Shown in pieces: positions 35,226 to 46,591 of a DNA stretch of 64,000 nt. A program made the position numbers and the translations under genes. The stretch is from Podocnemis expansa (taxonomy: Eukaryota > Chordata > Testudines > Podocnemididae), in contig ML682013.1 in assembly GCA_007922195.1 (NCBI GenBank), positions 19,496,092 to 19,560,091 on the forward strand, given 5' to 3'. The notes beneath the pieces were generated by a model. The model was not told the origin of the DNA. It ran no database searches and saw nothing but the letters and a program-made list of their open reading frames with translations. Each line of letters starts with the position of its first letter. Within the stretch, counting starts at the first letter, position 1.

Positions 35226-36184
35226 CAAGTATAGCAGATTGACAGATCCAGGTGGTACCCGAAAGTCAACTATAGGAGAAATCCAACAAAGAAAACAACA
35301 GAATTCCACTAGTAATCACCTACAATCCCAAAGTCAGACTCTTATACCACATCATCAAGGATCTACAGCTTACTTTACAAGATGATCCCTCACTCTTTCA
35401 AGGCTTGGAAGACAGATTTCTCTGTGCTTACAGACAGTCCCACAACCTTAAGCGGATACTCAAGAGCAACTACAGATCTAACAGCAGAGCCATTAAAGCA
35501 GGCTGACGGCGCTGCAATGAACCACGCTGCCAACTTCATTCACATATCTGCGCAAAAGACACTATTACAGGATGTAATAAAACCAGCTGCTCCATCAAAG
35601 GCTCATTCACCTGCCCATCCACCATTGTGATTTATGCCATCATGTCCCAGAAATGCCTCTCTGCCTTACATATTGAACAGACAGGACTGTCTCTCTGCAA
35701 AAGAATAAATGGGCACAAATCTGAGATAAGAAATTACAACATTCAAAAAACAGTAGGTGAGCACTTCAGTCTTCCTGATCACCCCATTGACGATTTGATA
35801 ATTGCTATACTCATAGAAATGAATAGCAACTCAAGGTTTCAAAGAGAAACTGAAGAATTGGAATTCATTTGCAAACTTATCTGTGTTTCTTCAGGGCTAA
35901 ATAAGGACTTTGGCTTTTTTTCTCATTACAACAGGTGATTTTGACCTCACCTTTCTCTATATGCTGATTCCCAAGTGTTTGAATCTTAACAAGTGCTTTG
36001 ATTTGCTCTTACAGTGTGACATGATCCCATGACTTACACTCCCCTGCATTTATTTTCTTCCCATTCTATAAGTTTTTCCATCTTTAAAGCATCTGACAAA
36101 GTGGTATTTTCTCTCACAACAGCTCATGCAATAAATAAATTTGCTAGTCTTTAAGTGCCATGGGACTCCTTGTTTTGCTAGTCA
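35226..36184 (+). mobile_element. Penelope-like element, 5'-truncated single copy
   Basis: One unfolded copy: the end of the coding region (to 35938), then a 3' UTR with 'gctcttacagtgtgacatgatccc' and 'catctgacaaagtgg', and the terminal 'gctagtctttaagtgcc' and 'gggactccttgttttg'. It shows the polarity of the family: coding end, then UTR, then the 'gtgccac.ggactcctt' tag at the 3' end. The 5' boundary is approximate and no target duplication was found. Confidence 0.65.
35274..35938 (+). pseudogene. GIY-YIG protein C-terminus of the Penelope-like element
   Basis: Three overlapping frames (35161-35385, 35382-35630, 35627-35938) give one decayed protein tail. RVTITYNPKVRLLYHIIKDL comes first, then a RQSHNLKRILKSNYRS segment, then cysteine-containing CNEPRCQLHSHIC. 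The nuclease core follows: GSFTCPSTIVIYAIMSQKC and LHIEQTGLSLCKRINGHKSE, and the tail ends GFFSHYNR. The VIY half of the signature is kept, but YIG has become HIE and a cysteine has become serine, so the nuclease is inactive. Frame changes at about 35385 and 35500-35630 break it. The family call rests on the same layout as the copy at 13.2-13.6 kb. Confidence 0.65.
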
Positions 36185-37142
36185 CTGTAGTTACTGTATG
36201 ACCAAGGCAGGGCTCCTGACTCTTCCCGCTCCCTGTGCTTCTGAAAATTTTCCTGGCACACTTGCTCTCTCTTTCATCAAAGCAGGATTTAGCATGTCTG
36301 TCTGAATCCCCATAGATCCAGAGACCCATGGGTGACTGCATGACAGTGAGGTAGAAGTGATGGGGGAAGTGTGGGGGGAACACTGATGCTGTGGATCCTG
36401 TTAGTGAGCGTATTTGTATCAGGCTCTTGACTATTACATTTGCTTCAGATTGTTTATGAATTTGTTGTCCATTTTTCAACCCTTCACTGTAATCATATTA
36501 CCACAGTTTTCAGGTTTGCCAGACTGAGGATGGCCATTAGTACTTCCAAAGGAAACAATGAACAAACTAATTAGCACAGAGGAAGAAGTCCAAGAGCTCC
36601 CAAATCTAGTGAAATTGGGAACAAGAGAAGGACTCTCTGCAATGCCACTGGGGTATATAACAACTGGGCCTGGTTCCCATAATGGTACCATGGTATGGTG
36701 TGCTAGTGTGAGGCAGAGAGTCAATGGGAAGAGAGTTAGAGAAGGGCTTGTGAAAGGGCTCCTTTCTGTCAGGCATCACTTACACAAAAATGTGTGTGGT
36801 ATCTATAAATAACTTTTTTGCCCAAGTAGGAAACTTACCTACAAGTCTCCCCTCGACTGTGTCTACAGTTATTTATATGCAATTAAAACAATGAATGTTT
36901 TAAAAGAATTCTTTGTGGCAGTTCCAGATACAGGTAATTCAGAATAAAATGGGAGGTTTCATAATCTCATCATTTGCTTATCAATTCCCTCTGAATGCTT
37001 TTCCAGGTTTACCTATCTTTGGGTACTTATCTGGCCACCATCACTATAGTACTGGAGTGCCTCGCAGTCTTTAATGTGTATATCTTTTCAAAAGTCCTGA
37101 GGCAGGAAAGTTCATGAGAAGTGAATTGAAGCACACAGAGAC
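36185..37142. other. Unassigned sequence
   Basis: Frames of 82-111 codons overlap on both strands between 36144 and 36812 but show no domain. The first (36144-36479, minus) begins inside the element tail. No gene supported. Confidence 0.4.
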
Positions 37143-37145
37143 TAA

Positions 37146-37553
37146 GGCTACGTCTACACTACAGGGCTTTGTTAAGTTGACTTAATGAAGTCGACTTAAA
37201 GTCAATTTTATTAAGTGAATTTAGTGAGTCCACACTTCTCTTAAGTTGACTTAACAAAGTTGGTTAAGTCAGTTTAAGAAAGTAACCTAATAAAAAATGC
37301 ATTTGCTTAAGTCCACTTTACTAAGTCAACTTAAGCAGCCACATGTTATTACATAGGGCTTCTTAAGTTGACTTAGATGGCCACATTGCATTACATCAAT
37401 TTAATGCCAAAGTCAACTTAAAGAGTGTGAATTATTAAATTGACGTAAGAAAGCTCTTAAGTTGACTTAATAATTTCCAAATGTGGCCAGGGAGTAGCTT
37501 AAGTTGACTTAAGCCTCCTTATGTCGACTTAAGTCCCTAGTGTAGACATACTC
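37146..37553. mobile_element. Harbinger-like MITE, palindrome-rich (408 bp)
   Basis: Termini GGCTACGTCTACACTA and (inverted) GAGTATGTCTACACTA are flanked by TAA at 37143-37145 and 37554-37556, the TWA-type target expected of PIF/Harbinger elements. The interior carries at least five copies of TTAAGTTGACTTA-type palindromes (about 37172, 37241, 37362, 37457 and 37499) plus variants. It is non-coding. Confidence 0.7.
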
Positions 37554-37556
37554 TAA

Positions 37557-39704
37557 GAGACAGATTTTAAAGGTATTAAAGGCACCTGAAGACGTAGACG
37601 AGCCCTTCTGAAAAATCCCACTAGGTTCCCAGATACCTAATACCCTATGATAATCCCACTAGGTGCTTATTTGAATCTTTTAGGTCCCCCAAAATATCCT
37701 ACAAGCCGTCGCTAAGTTATTTGCTCAAGAATTTCCAGGGAGTCTGTAACAGAACAGGGAACTGAATGTGGGTCTCTAAAACCCCAGGCGAGTGCCATAT
37801 CTGCTAGATTATCCTTCCTCTCAGGCAGCTTGAGAGCACTAGTGCACGAGGAACAAAATCTCTCAATAACATCATGTGAACTCCTGGTCCTTGAGTTCAA
37901 GGAGTAGCGTCTGTTCACTAATGAGTATAGATCATACGCATTTCAACAAGGTGACGGCATCCAACCACAGGGATTCATTGTATTCATATCTTACAAATAT
38001 TTTTAAATATATATTTTAGTATAAAAGAATTTTCTGACCAAAACTTTTAACTATCATTTTGCTAAAGCAGCTGATGTCATGACGCCATGCATTGCAACTC
38101 CTCCTCAATATCCAAGAGCATGCAACCAAACTACAAAATAAAAATAAATTTAATTCTCTTCAATTATGAATGTATCATTTTGTTGGGATTTAGTGCACTG
38201 ATATATTCTTCATTTAAATCAAAACTAAACCAACTGTACAATTAAACAAGTGTTACTACACAAAGATTCATAGTAAATGCAGTGGGAAATCAAAGCATCG
38301 AGTATAAAATATTATATTGCACTTTGGCAAAAACATCAGAGAAGAATAATTTTCTTCTTCAGCTTCTTCCACAAAATCTATAGAAGGAATGTTCCAACAT
38401 TTATAACCAAAATATTACTGCCAAAATTTCATTAGTGAGTCTTAATTTCTCTTAATTGCATTCAACTCTTCTTCAATCATCCAGAAAATTTCTGGAAGAT
38501 TTACATTTTGGAACTGAGTTTTGTGGGAGAGGTTGAAAAATTAGGGAAAGGAAGAGAAATGAAATATGAAGGGAGCATGAAAGAGGGAAGCCATCCTTCC
38601 CTTACTCAGCCATACCTGTTGCTCTATGGTATAGTCTTTATACACCTAGTAATACACCTCTGTGAATAATACCAAAAAGCATGGAGTTAGCTGAACAGGG
38701 ATTGGTGAACCAAGAATATTAATGTTAGGGAAAAAGAAAGGTACAAGCAATAGTATTTGTATACTTTTAGTGCTTGAACTGTACTCACCTCCTTTTTCAA
38801 CGCTTAAAAAGATTTCCCCAATTTCAGCCTCGAACTGGAGTGATTTCTGAGATCAATTCCAGCATCACTGGCCTGATAAAAACAAAGAAAACTGTTTGTA
38901 ACTACTTATTTATCTGTATAAGCAAAATGGACCATGATTTACTTTATCATATTGCATTGCTAGGTTCAAATTTCCATATGGTGATTAGTAAGAGGGTTGG
39001 TAGGAAAGTTATGGGTGTATTGTTTTCTTTCTTTCAGATGTTGTAATAATGCAGTATTGTATCAAAGCCTGTGCAAATTTAGTGAGACTATTCCCCTTCT
39101 CACACCAATGTACACACAAATTCCTGAGTCTAGTCAGTTGTGCGAAAGCAGTTTTAAAGAGTGTAACAAGCTCATTCTCTCCAGCTTATCTCATGCACCT
39201 TATCGTATACATGCAACTATATGGACGTTCAAGGCACATCAATAATCCAACCATCCACAAGGCAGAAAGTTCCTGCATCATGTCCCACCATTCTTGATTG
39301 TCATCTGTTCCCTTTAGCCTTGTGGTTATCCTTCCAGGTAAAAATAAGCTCTGTTCCCCTGAATTTTTTAAACCAATCCTTGTAATATGATGACTAAGCA
39401 TTAAAGGGGGGGGTCAAGGGTCAAGATCCAGATCCAGCTGTAACTTGTGTCTAGAAGATGCAGCCTCTATGGATTAATTTTATTATTATTTATTGTAAAA
39501 AAAAAATCTTAGGAGCATACAGTCAACTCATATAGTCTGCTTAGTCACAGAGAATAAAAGTAGTTTTCAAAATTTCACTCTTATAAAAAATTGTTGACGA
39601 ATTCTTTCCAATACTCTACATTTAGAATCTGAAATTACTGCATGAAGTAGAGACCATTGGTATGCCTTATTTCCTCACTCAAAGTCTACAGTTTGTGGAG
39701 GCAG
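37557..39704. other. Unassigned AT-rich sequence
   Basis: No recognised gene or repeat. Overlapping frames at 38774-39297 have no domain. Confidence 0.4.
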
Positions 39705-39712
39705 CAGATATT

Positions 39713-39922
39713 TAAAGTCTGGTGGCACTTTTAAAAATTAACAAGTTTATTTATCACAAGCTTTCATGGGAGAGAATCCCACTGCATCAGATCCTTGAAG
39801 ACAAAGTGGGATTCTCTGCCACAAAACCTCATGCAATAAATAAATTTCTTGGTCTTTAAAAGTGCCACCAGACTCCTTGTTTGTTTTGCTGGACTAGACA
39901 AATACAGCCACCCCTTTGGAAT
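39713..39922. mobile_element. Foldback repeat (Penelope-like inverted dimer)
   Basis: Arms 'agtctggtggcacttttaa', 'caagctttcatggg' and the inverted 'cctcatgcaataaat', 'agtgccaccagactccttg', ending in 'cagccacccctttggaat'. The duplication cagatatt (8 bp perfect, with a degenerate A-rich continuation) lies at 39705-39712 and 39923-39930. Confidence 0.7.
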
Positions 39923-39930
39923 CAGATATT

Positions 39931-41599
39931 AAGAGGATGCCACTGGAGCCAACCTGCCAAGTGATGGCAGGCTGCTGGTGAACTGCTATGCCTCATGATC
40001 TCATCTGAAGGAATGTTTAGCACCAACCTATCTTTTCTTGCCCTCCTGTCTCCTGAAATCACAGACAGCAAAGTCACTGGGGATGGTTGTTCATGCTTCA
40101 ATCTTTTCTCCAAAACAGATGGACTGCTGTAGTAAAGCTACTGGAGATTTCCTTCCACCTTCTGGGGACTGCAAACCACCTCTGTCCCCAAAATACCTTG
40201 ATCAATCCTGATTAGCTTAGCTTTGTTCTGCTATATTTCAAGTATCATTACAAGTCTTTCTGCCAGGAAATTAAATCAAAATTATAGTAAGAACTCATTT
40301 AGTACTTTTGACAAAAGTAGGGGCATTGATTTAATGCCAAATTGGTGGAAGGTCACTTTTGGTAATTATATCTTCCTCGTCTATACTCTGCCAGCACTAT
40401 CTACAGAACACATAACTCTTCCACACTTCTTTCCCTAGACTGTTATATAGCTCATGTGTTAAAACAACACACCATGTCCTCCCAGGAAATTCAGTGAATT
40501 TCAGTGGAGTATGAAATAGTTCCTGCACCCTAGTGGAGCTCTCCTATTATTATTGTTAATAACAGTCAAAGTACCTTCCCAGTTTTCAGTTGCATATAAC
40601 TTTCTGACGATTCAGGAGATATTCAGGAACTCAATAAAAATGACATTTTCACTCATAATGTAATGCAAAAATTGCCAAAAAAAATATAAAGTGATATGTT
40701 CTCTTCAGTGTACAGGATGCTTCTTTAATGACACCTTTTTGGTTACATCATTCAAGAACAAGAGCTTTTTGATGGCAAAGAGCCAAAGAGTTCTGATTAC
40801 AGCATTTACATGTTTTATTTGCAAAGCAACAGAGCTTTGCAAAGAAAAGAAAAGAAGACGACCCACTTTTGAAATGGATTTCGGAAATTCCGCACAAAAA
40901 CTACGAGTGACACAGAAATTCCCTCTGAAGTCAGATATATGAAAGCTACTCTGTGCACACAACCTTAACTGTACTCTCTTTTGTATACACAGTAGATTAG
41001 TGAAAACTAATTAAAACTCTATTATCTTGTATCTTATCCGATCTTGTATCTTATCCAAGAAACAGTACATGACCATTTAATTAAAGGTTGTATCATGCAT
41101 ACAGAAGTGGAAAAAGTTGAAGATGGATACACAACTTTACCCCAATATTGAAGATGACACAACCTCATAGTAACTGATAATCAGCGTCCTGATTAATAAA
41201 CTTTTAACTAATGTTAGAAGGTGCTTCTTTACTTTAGTTTGCAAAGATCTGTATTTTTAAACTGAACGCACAGCAATGCCAAAATAGGAAGTAATCCTTA
41301 GACACAGAATATAAATAGCTTTACTGTGAGCTTTACATTTTTGTTGTGTTATTACAAAGAAAATTCACATAAGAAAAGATTCATTCATACAAAATAAACA
41401 ACAAAGATAACTAGACTTTGAATGTTTAAGATTTCTTCATACAACAAAAAGGAACACATCTTTTTTAGTATATGTCTTTATTATTGATGCTACTGGTCTG
41501 CCAGAGAGACAGGGAAAGGATGTGTATTTCTGAGGGAAAAAAATAAGCGGTAGAAGGGCCTTGGTTTGTAGAGCTGTTTATATTATTTCTTCTCAGGGA
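39931..41599. other. Unassigned AT-rich sequence
   Basis: No recognised gene or repeat. A short ATCTAT run lies at 41616-41632. Confidence 0.4.
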
Positions 41600-41639
41600 A
41601 GGAATATTTTATCCATATCTATATCTATATTTGAGGAAT

Positions 41640-42550
41640 GAAGGATTGTCCTAAAGTCTTTCAACGGGTGCACTCATTGTCTTTTCATTGAAAAGATTAG
41701 TCTCATCAAATGGTAAGTAAGCAACAGTATTTTGAATCTACCTGGGAAATTCCAAGGAGTGCAGCCACAATTCCTGTCACAGCACGATGGCTCTTGCCGT
41801 GGAGCTTGAGACCAAATCAATTGCATCAACTGCATCATGTAAAGAAGTTCTATCACTCATCTGTCCTGTGCAATAAGGGTTTGAAATGGAGACTAGTCCT
41901 CCTGAGGCAACTAGTTGCTAAAGTTCAGGAATTCAGGGTTATTCAGGAAATCATATGTGGAGAGAAGGTCCTGATAGTTTGAGTTCCTAAACTGAAGGCT
42001 TATAGATGTAAAGACATTCCTTTTAATAAGGTTGAAGCATTTGGCCTTCTTATCAGTGAGGGTGGCCCTTGGGTCTCATTGTACAGATCTTTCTGTAGCT
42101 CCCTGAAACTTCAAGATGTTAACGATGGGACAATGAGAGTGAACAAGAATTCTGCTCACTTAGCTAGAACAAAAATATCACTTCTCTGCCCCAGAGTTAG
42201 GGGTAGAGGTAGCTGGCTTGTTCCACACAGTCCATGCTGGTTCTATTATAGCAATGTTTACCAGGAATGCAACTCAGCTATATCCTATTTGCTACAAGCT
42301 ATCCAGGATTTTATACTGATGATCCCAGACCTCCATGAAAGAAATCTCAAGCTCCTTCGCTATAGTACTGACAATAAAATGAGTATGCAACCACATAGTT
42401 CCAAATTCCTCATGTCTCAGTGTTGCCCCACAGTCAGTGTTGATGTTGATGTGAAGGCAGATACTGAAAGAGCCTAGTCCATGAGAAGTAGGAGGGGTAA
42501 AGTGCTTATGGCTTGAGCCTGAAGACTCTCCTGACTTGCCTGAGGCCATA
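41640..42550 (-). pseudogene. Old DIRS gag-like remnant
   Basis: In minus reading, fragments in different frames resemble the middle and end of the DIRS first ORF: KELEISFMEVWDHQYKILDSL near 42290-42350, AVDAIDLVSSSTARAIV near 41790-41840, and LPFDETNLFNEK near 41680-41715. In vertebrate DIRS gag proteins these blocks occur in this order ('ELEIP..EV....H.LLDIL', 'D..D...R..A..IV..R..WL', 'DLPF...LF.EK'). Many stops and shifts show it is far older than the element at 27.6-33.6 kb. The recognition is from pattern only and the boundaries are soft. Confidence 0.45.
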
Positions 42551-42779
42551 GAGGAATATCAATTATTAAATGGTCAAGTAATGGTTTGACATTTATGTTT
42601 GAGAGAGTGTCTCTTCTTGTCATGAGAGGACCTAGCCAAGGAGTCCTTCCCTTTGCCCATCTTCTCTCTGAAGTCAGAAAGAAGACTGAGGTGACAGCAG
42701 AGGCATTATGTACCAACTGTGGCTGATATAAAAGGTATGTCCCTCCTAGGCCTGACAGAACTACCTGATCCAGGAAGTA

Positions 42780-43070
42780 TTTCTAAATCTGAAGTTCTGG
42801 GACCTGCCACATCGGCTGGGGAAAGAACAGCATACACTGCACTTGACAGAGAAATAGATTATCTAAGCCTGTAGAGGCAGTACTGATGATCATTGCTGAC
42901 TGAGAAGGAGTAAGTAGGAAACACTTTTTGAAACCTGGTATCCTGGGCAATTTAAGTCCTACAATACGAGACTCAGAATGCTCCCCAAGGTGGGGATTCT
43001 AACATGAACTAACTGGGGAACTATAAAATACTGAAAGTAAAACAGGATATCAGGAATTTCTAGATGGAAA
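42780..43070. other. Unassigned sequence
   Basis: Lies between the gag-like remnant and the old CR1; it may belong to the former. Nothing definite. Confidence 0.3.
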
Positions 43071-43084
43071 TGATAGAATTATCA

Positions 43085-44640
43085 ATAACAATACAGAAAA
43101 GACAGAAGTATTTAATAAATATTTCTGTTCTGTATTGAGGGAAAAAACAGATGATGTAGTCACATCATATACTGATAACATTATTTGCATTCCACTAGCA
43201 TCTCAGGAGGTGTTAAACAGGAGCCACTGAAGACAGAAACCTTTAAATCAGCAGTGTCAGATAACTTGCATCCAAGAGTTTTAAGAGAGATGGCTGGGGA
43301 GCTCCTTGGTCCATTAATGCTGACTTTCAATAAGTCTTAGAACACTGGAGAAGTTCCAGAAGATTAGAAGAAAACTAACGTGACAAAATTAAAGAGGGAA
43401 AATGGAATTATACAGGTAATTGTGGCCCATCAGCTTGACATTGATCCTAGGCAAGATAATGGAGTGCGTGATATGGGACTTGATCAAAAAAAACGTAAAG
43501 AGGGCAATATAAGAGTGCATGGTTTATGGAAAACACCCAGAGAAATTATTTTTTTAAACAAGATTACAAATTTGGTTGATAAAGATAAAGTGTTGATATA
43601 AGGCATCTGACACGGTATTGTAAGGCACTTGACTTGGTACTCCACAACATTTTAATTGAAAACCTGAACTATACATAAATAATTTACATAGCACATATTA
43701 AATTTATTAAAGATTAATTACTGACTGGCCTCAAAGTGTAATTGATAACTATTTCTAATGGGTTCCTGCAGGGATTTGTTCTTGGCCTTTATTATTTAAC
43801 AATTTTGCCAATGACTCTGCAAGAAAACATAAAATCATCACTGAAGGAGTTTGCAGGTGACAAAACATTGGGGTAGTGGTAAATAATGAATACACCAGAT
43901 CACTGGAGAACAATCTGGATCACTTAGAAAACCAGGTAATAGCAAATAATATTCCTTTTAATGTAGCTAAATGTAACTGTATACATCCAACAACAAAGAA
44001 TATAATCCACACTTACATGATGGAATGCGCTATCCTGGTAAGCAGTGACTCTGAAAAAGATTTAAAGGGGCAGCCATGTTAGTCTAGTTCAGTAAAACCA
44101 ACAAGGGGTCCACCTAAAGACCACCAAACACATTTATAATATATTTATTGTACAAGCTTTCGTGGGAGAAAATGCCACTTCTTCAAAGCGTCTGATGAAG
44201 TGGGATTTTCTCTCACAAAAGCTCATGCAATAAATATATTTGTTAGTTTTTAAGTGCGGGAGGACTCCTTGTTTGTTTTATCGAAAAAGATTGGGGGGGG
44301 GGTCACAACAGGTAACCAGCGGAACATGTGCTACTAGTGTGATCTTTTGGCCAAAAGTGTTATTGCGATCCTCGGATGTATGAACTAGTGAATATCAAGG
44401 GGAAGTAGAGAGATTATTTTCTTTCTGTATCTGGCACTGGTGTGACTTGTGCTGGATTACTGTGTCCGTCCCAGTTCTGGTGTCCACTATTCAAGAAGGA
44501 TGTTGACAAATTGAAGAGTGTTCAGAGAAGAGCCTCAAGAATGCTTAGAAGATTAGAAAGCATGTCTTATAGCTATTTTTCATAATAAACAGAATGTTAA
44601 GGTATTGATTTTCAGTTCTTAAGTACCTCTACGATAGGGG
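43085..44640 (+). mobile_element. Old CR1 LINE with reverse-transcriptase remnant, split by a foldback
   Basis: Conceptual fragments in several frames follow the CR1 ORF2 order: EVFNKYFCSVL near 43110, DNLHPRVLREMAGELLGPLM near 43260, TNVTKLKRENG near 43375, FLNKITNLVDKDKVL near 43550, and LVLHNILIENL near 43640. A motif-B-like 'ggttcctgcagggatttgttcttgg' lies near 43760. After the insertion at 44063-44282 the sequence resumes with 'gcgatcctcggatgtatgaac' and 'gatgttgacaaattgaag', both CR1 3'-region text. It is heavily mutated, much older than the CR1 copies at 22.7 and 51.9 kb. Confidence 0.7.
44063..44282. mobile_element. Foldback repeat inserted in the old CR1
   Basis: Arms run from 'ggggcagccatgttagtctag' through 'acaagctttcgtggg', turn near 44180 ('cttcttcaaagcgtctgatgaag'), and return as 'aaaagctcatgcaataaat' and 'gaggactccttgtttg'. 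A perfect 10-bp duplication, gaaaaagatt, lies at 44053-44062 and 44283-44292. Confidence 0.75.
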
Positions 44641-45141
44641 GAGAGAGAAGGAAAGAGAAAACACAGTGCATATATATGATGGTGCAAATGAGATTAAAAG
44701 CTACGTTTTCAAATAAAAAGTCAGCAAAGGACCATACACTGTGATATAAAGATTCGATTCAATAACAATGAAAAGGCATTTTGAGGTACCATCGCACCAA
44801 AATGAGCCCTGTCATACATTTTTCATAAGCTACCCTTTGCTCCCCTGCAATGCAAGCACCCAGCCCAATATGCATACATTTGTACATCAAGGAAGAAAAC
44901 AGTCCAACTTTGTTAATGTACTAGTCCCTTGGGTGAGGATACCTTGTTGTGTCTGTTTGACACAGTGAAGACCTGAGTTGAGATCACAACAGATAAGATA
45001 AATATAGATGTAATTTTGTGCATATTTAGATTAAGATTTATCATCTGTAATCTATTTACATGGTCAAGAAATTCATTCTCTTCTTTCGTAAAAAGAGCCC
45101 TAAGGCTAACTGCAATCGCAGAGACTTCCAGTATTGTCACA
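44641..45141. other. Unassigned sequence
   Basis: No recognised feature. Confidence 0.4.
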
Positions 45142-45814
45142 CTAGCAGCCAGGGCCATCCTTAAGGGGGGGCAGGAGGAGCAACCGCCCTAGGCTACGTG
45201 CTTTGGGGGGCCTCACACTTTTGGGGGATCCCACGCAGCTGGCTGGAATAAGGAAGCAGGGAGCTTTTTCAAGCTGTGGGACTAGGGAGCAGCTCGGGCT
45301 GGTCAGGGAAGGGAGAAGGGAATTCAGACAGGCAGCGTTTGTTTACAGTAAATCTTAAGTAGCCACCTTCCCACAACTGCTCCCAGAGGGGAGAGAAAGG
45401 GCAAGTGTTGAGATAAAACTTATGGAGCCAGCCTCAGTCAAGCAAACGGGGACAAAGTCAGGAGAATGTCACATCCCCAACCTTTACAAATCAGGACCTT
45501 CTCTTTGAATTTACATCAGCATCTCCAGAAAGAGTTCCCAGATATTAAAGAACTTTTTTCCTTCTACATTTAACAAGAGTTTTCAGTCTTCAGGGATGTC
45601 TTTTTGAGCAAACTTCTCTGTGCAGATAATGATCCATTATACCTGAGAGAGATGACCCCAGGCTAGCGATCATATGGAAACACTGGGTTTTTAGGGTTAA
45701 TGTCCATCAATCAACACATTAAAGAAGTTTTTTGTCCTTCCTTCTGAACTGTAAATAAGCCCCATTTGTCATTGATTGCAGTCAGACCACCAGTCCCAAA
45801 GCATGGCAAAGAGG

Positions 45815-45945
45815 AGAGCAGCTGTGGCCGTGTGGGTCTAGTTTAGCAAAACAAACAAGGAATCCTGTGGCACTTTTAAAAGCTAACAAATAAATAAATT
45901 TGTTAGTCTTAAAGTGCCACAAGACTCCTTGATTGTTTTACAACA
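45815..45945. mobile_element. Foldback repeat inside the outer hAT element
   Basis: 'gtgtgggtctagtttagc', 'aacaaggaatcctgtggcac', a turn at 'aataaataaatttgttag' and the inverted 'gtgccacaagactccttg'. No clear target duplication. Confidence 0.6.
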
Positions 45946-46591
45946 GGGTATCTGAGAGGAGGCCAAAGGTCCCTTGTTTCTTCCTCTCATCCTCAAACAG
46001 TACCCGAGTTTCATTACTTAGATCACCTGCAAAGCAATGAGGAATGTATGAATACATATATCAAAATAAGACGGGAAAGGAGAGTCAGGCAGCATAAAGG
46101 AAATAACATACATTAGACAATTGGAATCCAGTGCTTTAAGGTGAGAGAGGACCTGAATTTATTTCTTGATATCTTCCAAAAATAGCTCCCCTCTCTCTGA
46201 ATTTTCAATTTAACAAAAACTTGATCTAAGAAAAATTATTAAACTTGTAAAATTGTGTGCCCATCTTGAACAGAAAACCAAAAACACAAAGAAGGGTACC
46301 TCCTGATGCTCCTGTCCACTTGGCTGTGAGGTTGATGAAATATCACCATGACACATTCAGTATTGCCTACCCTAAACATCAAAAATAGTTACAAGTCTGG
46401 CTTAAATATATCATTAAAACTCACTTAAAAATAAAGAGATGTTTAAAGAAATAATAAATGGGGGGAGCTATTTTCTTTGACTTCTGGGTTTTCAGCCTTT
46501 AGGATAAAGTCAGGTCATGTTTTTCTGCTTCTCTCTGCAACTTTTTAGCTAGACATTTATGATTTTATTGAAGAAAAATTATGACACTGCC

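Noticed and set aside
36144..36812. Overlapping frames of 82-111 codons after the Penelope-like tail
   Set aside because: The first begins inside the element tail; opposite-strand overlaps, no domain.
37146..37553. Possible CRISPR-like or regulatory array because of repeated TTAAGTTGACTTAA
   Set aside because: Spacing is irregular, the units are palindromes inside a MITE with TAA duplication, and the DNA is vertebrate.
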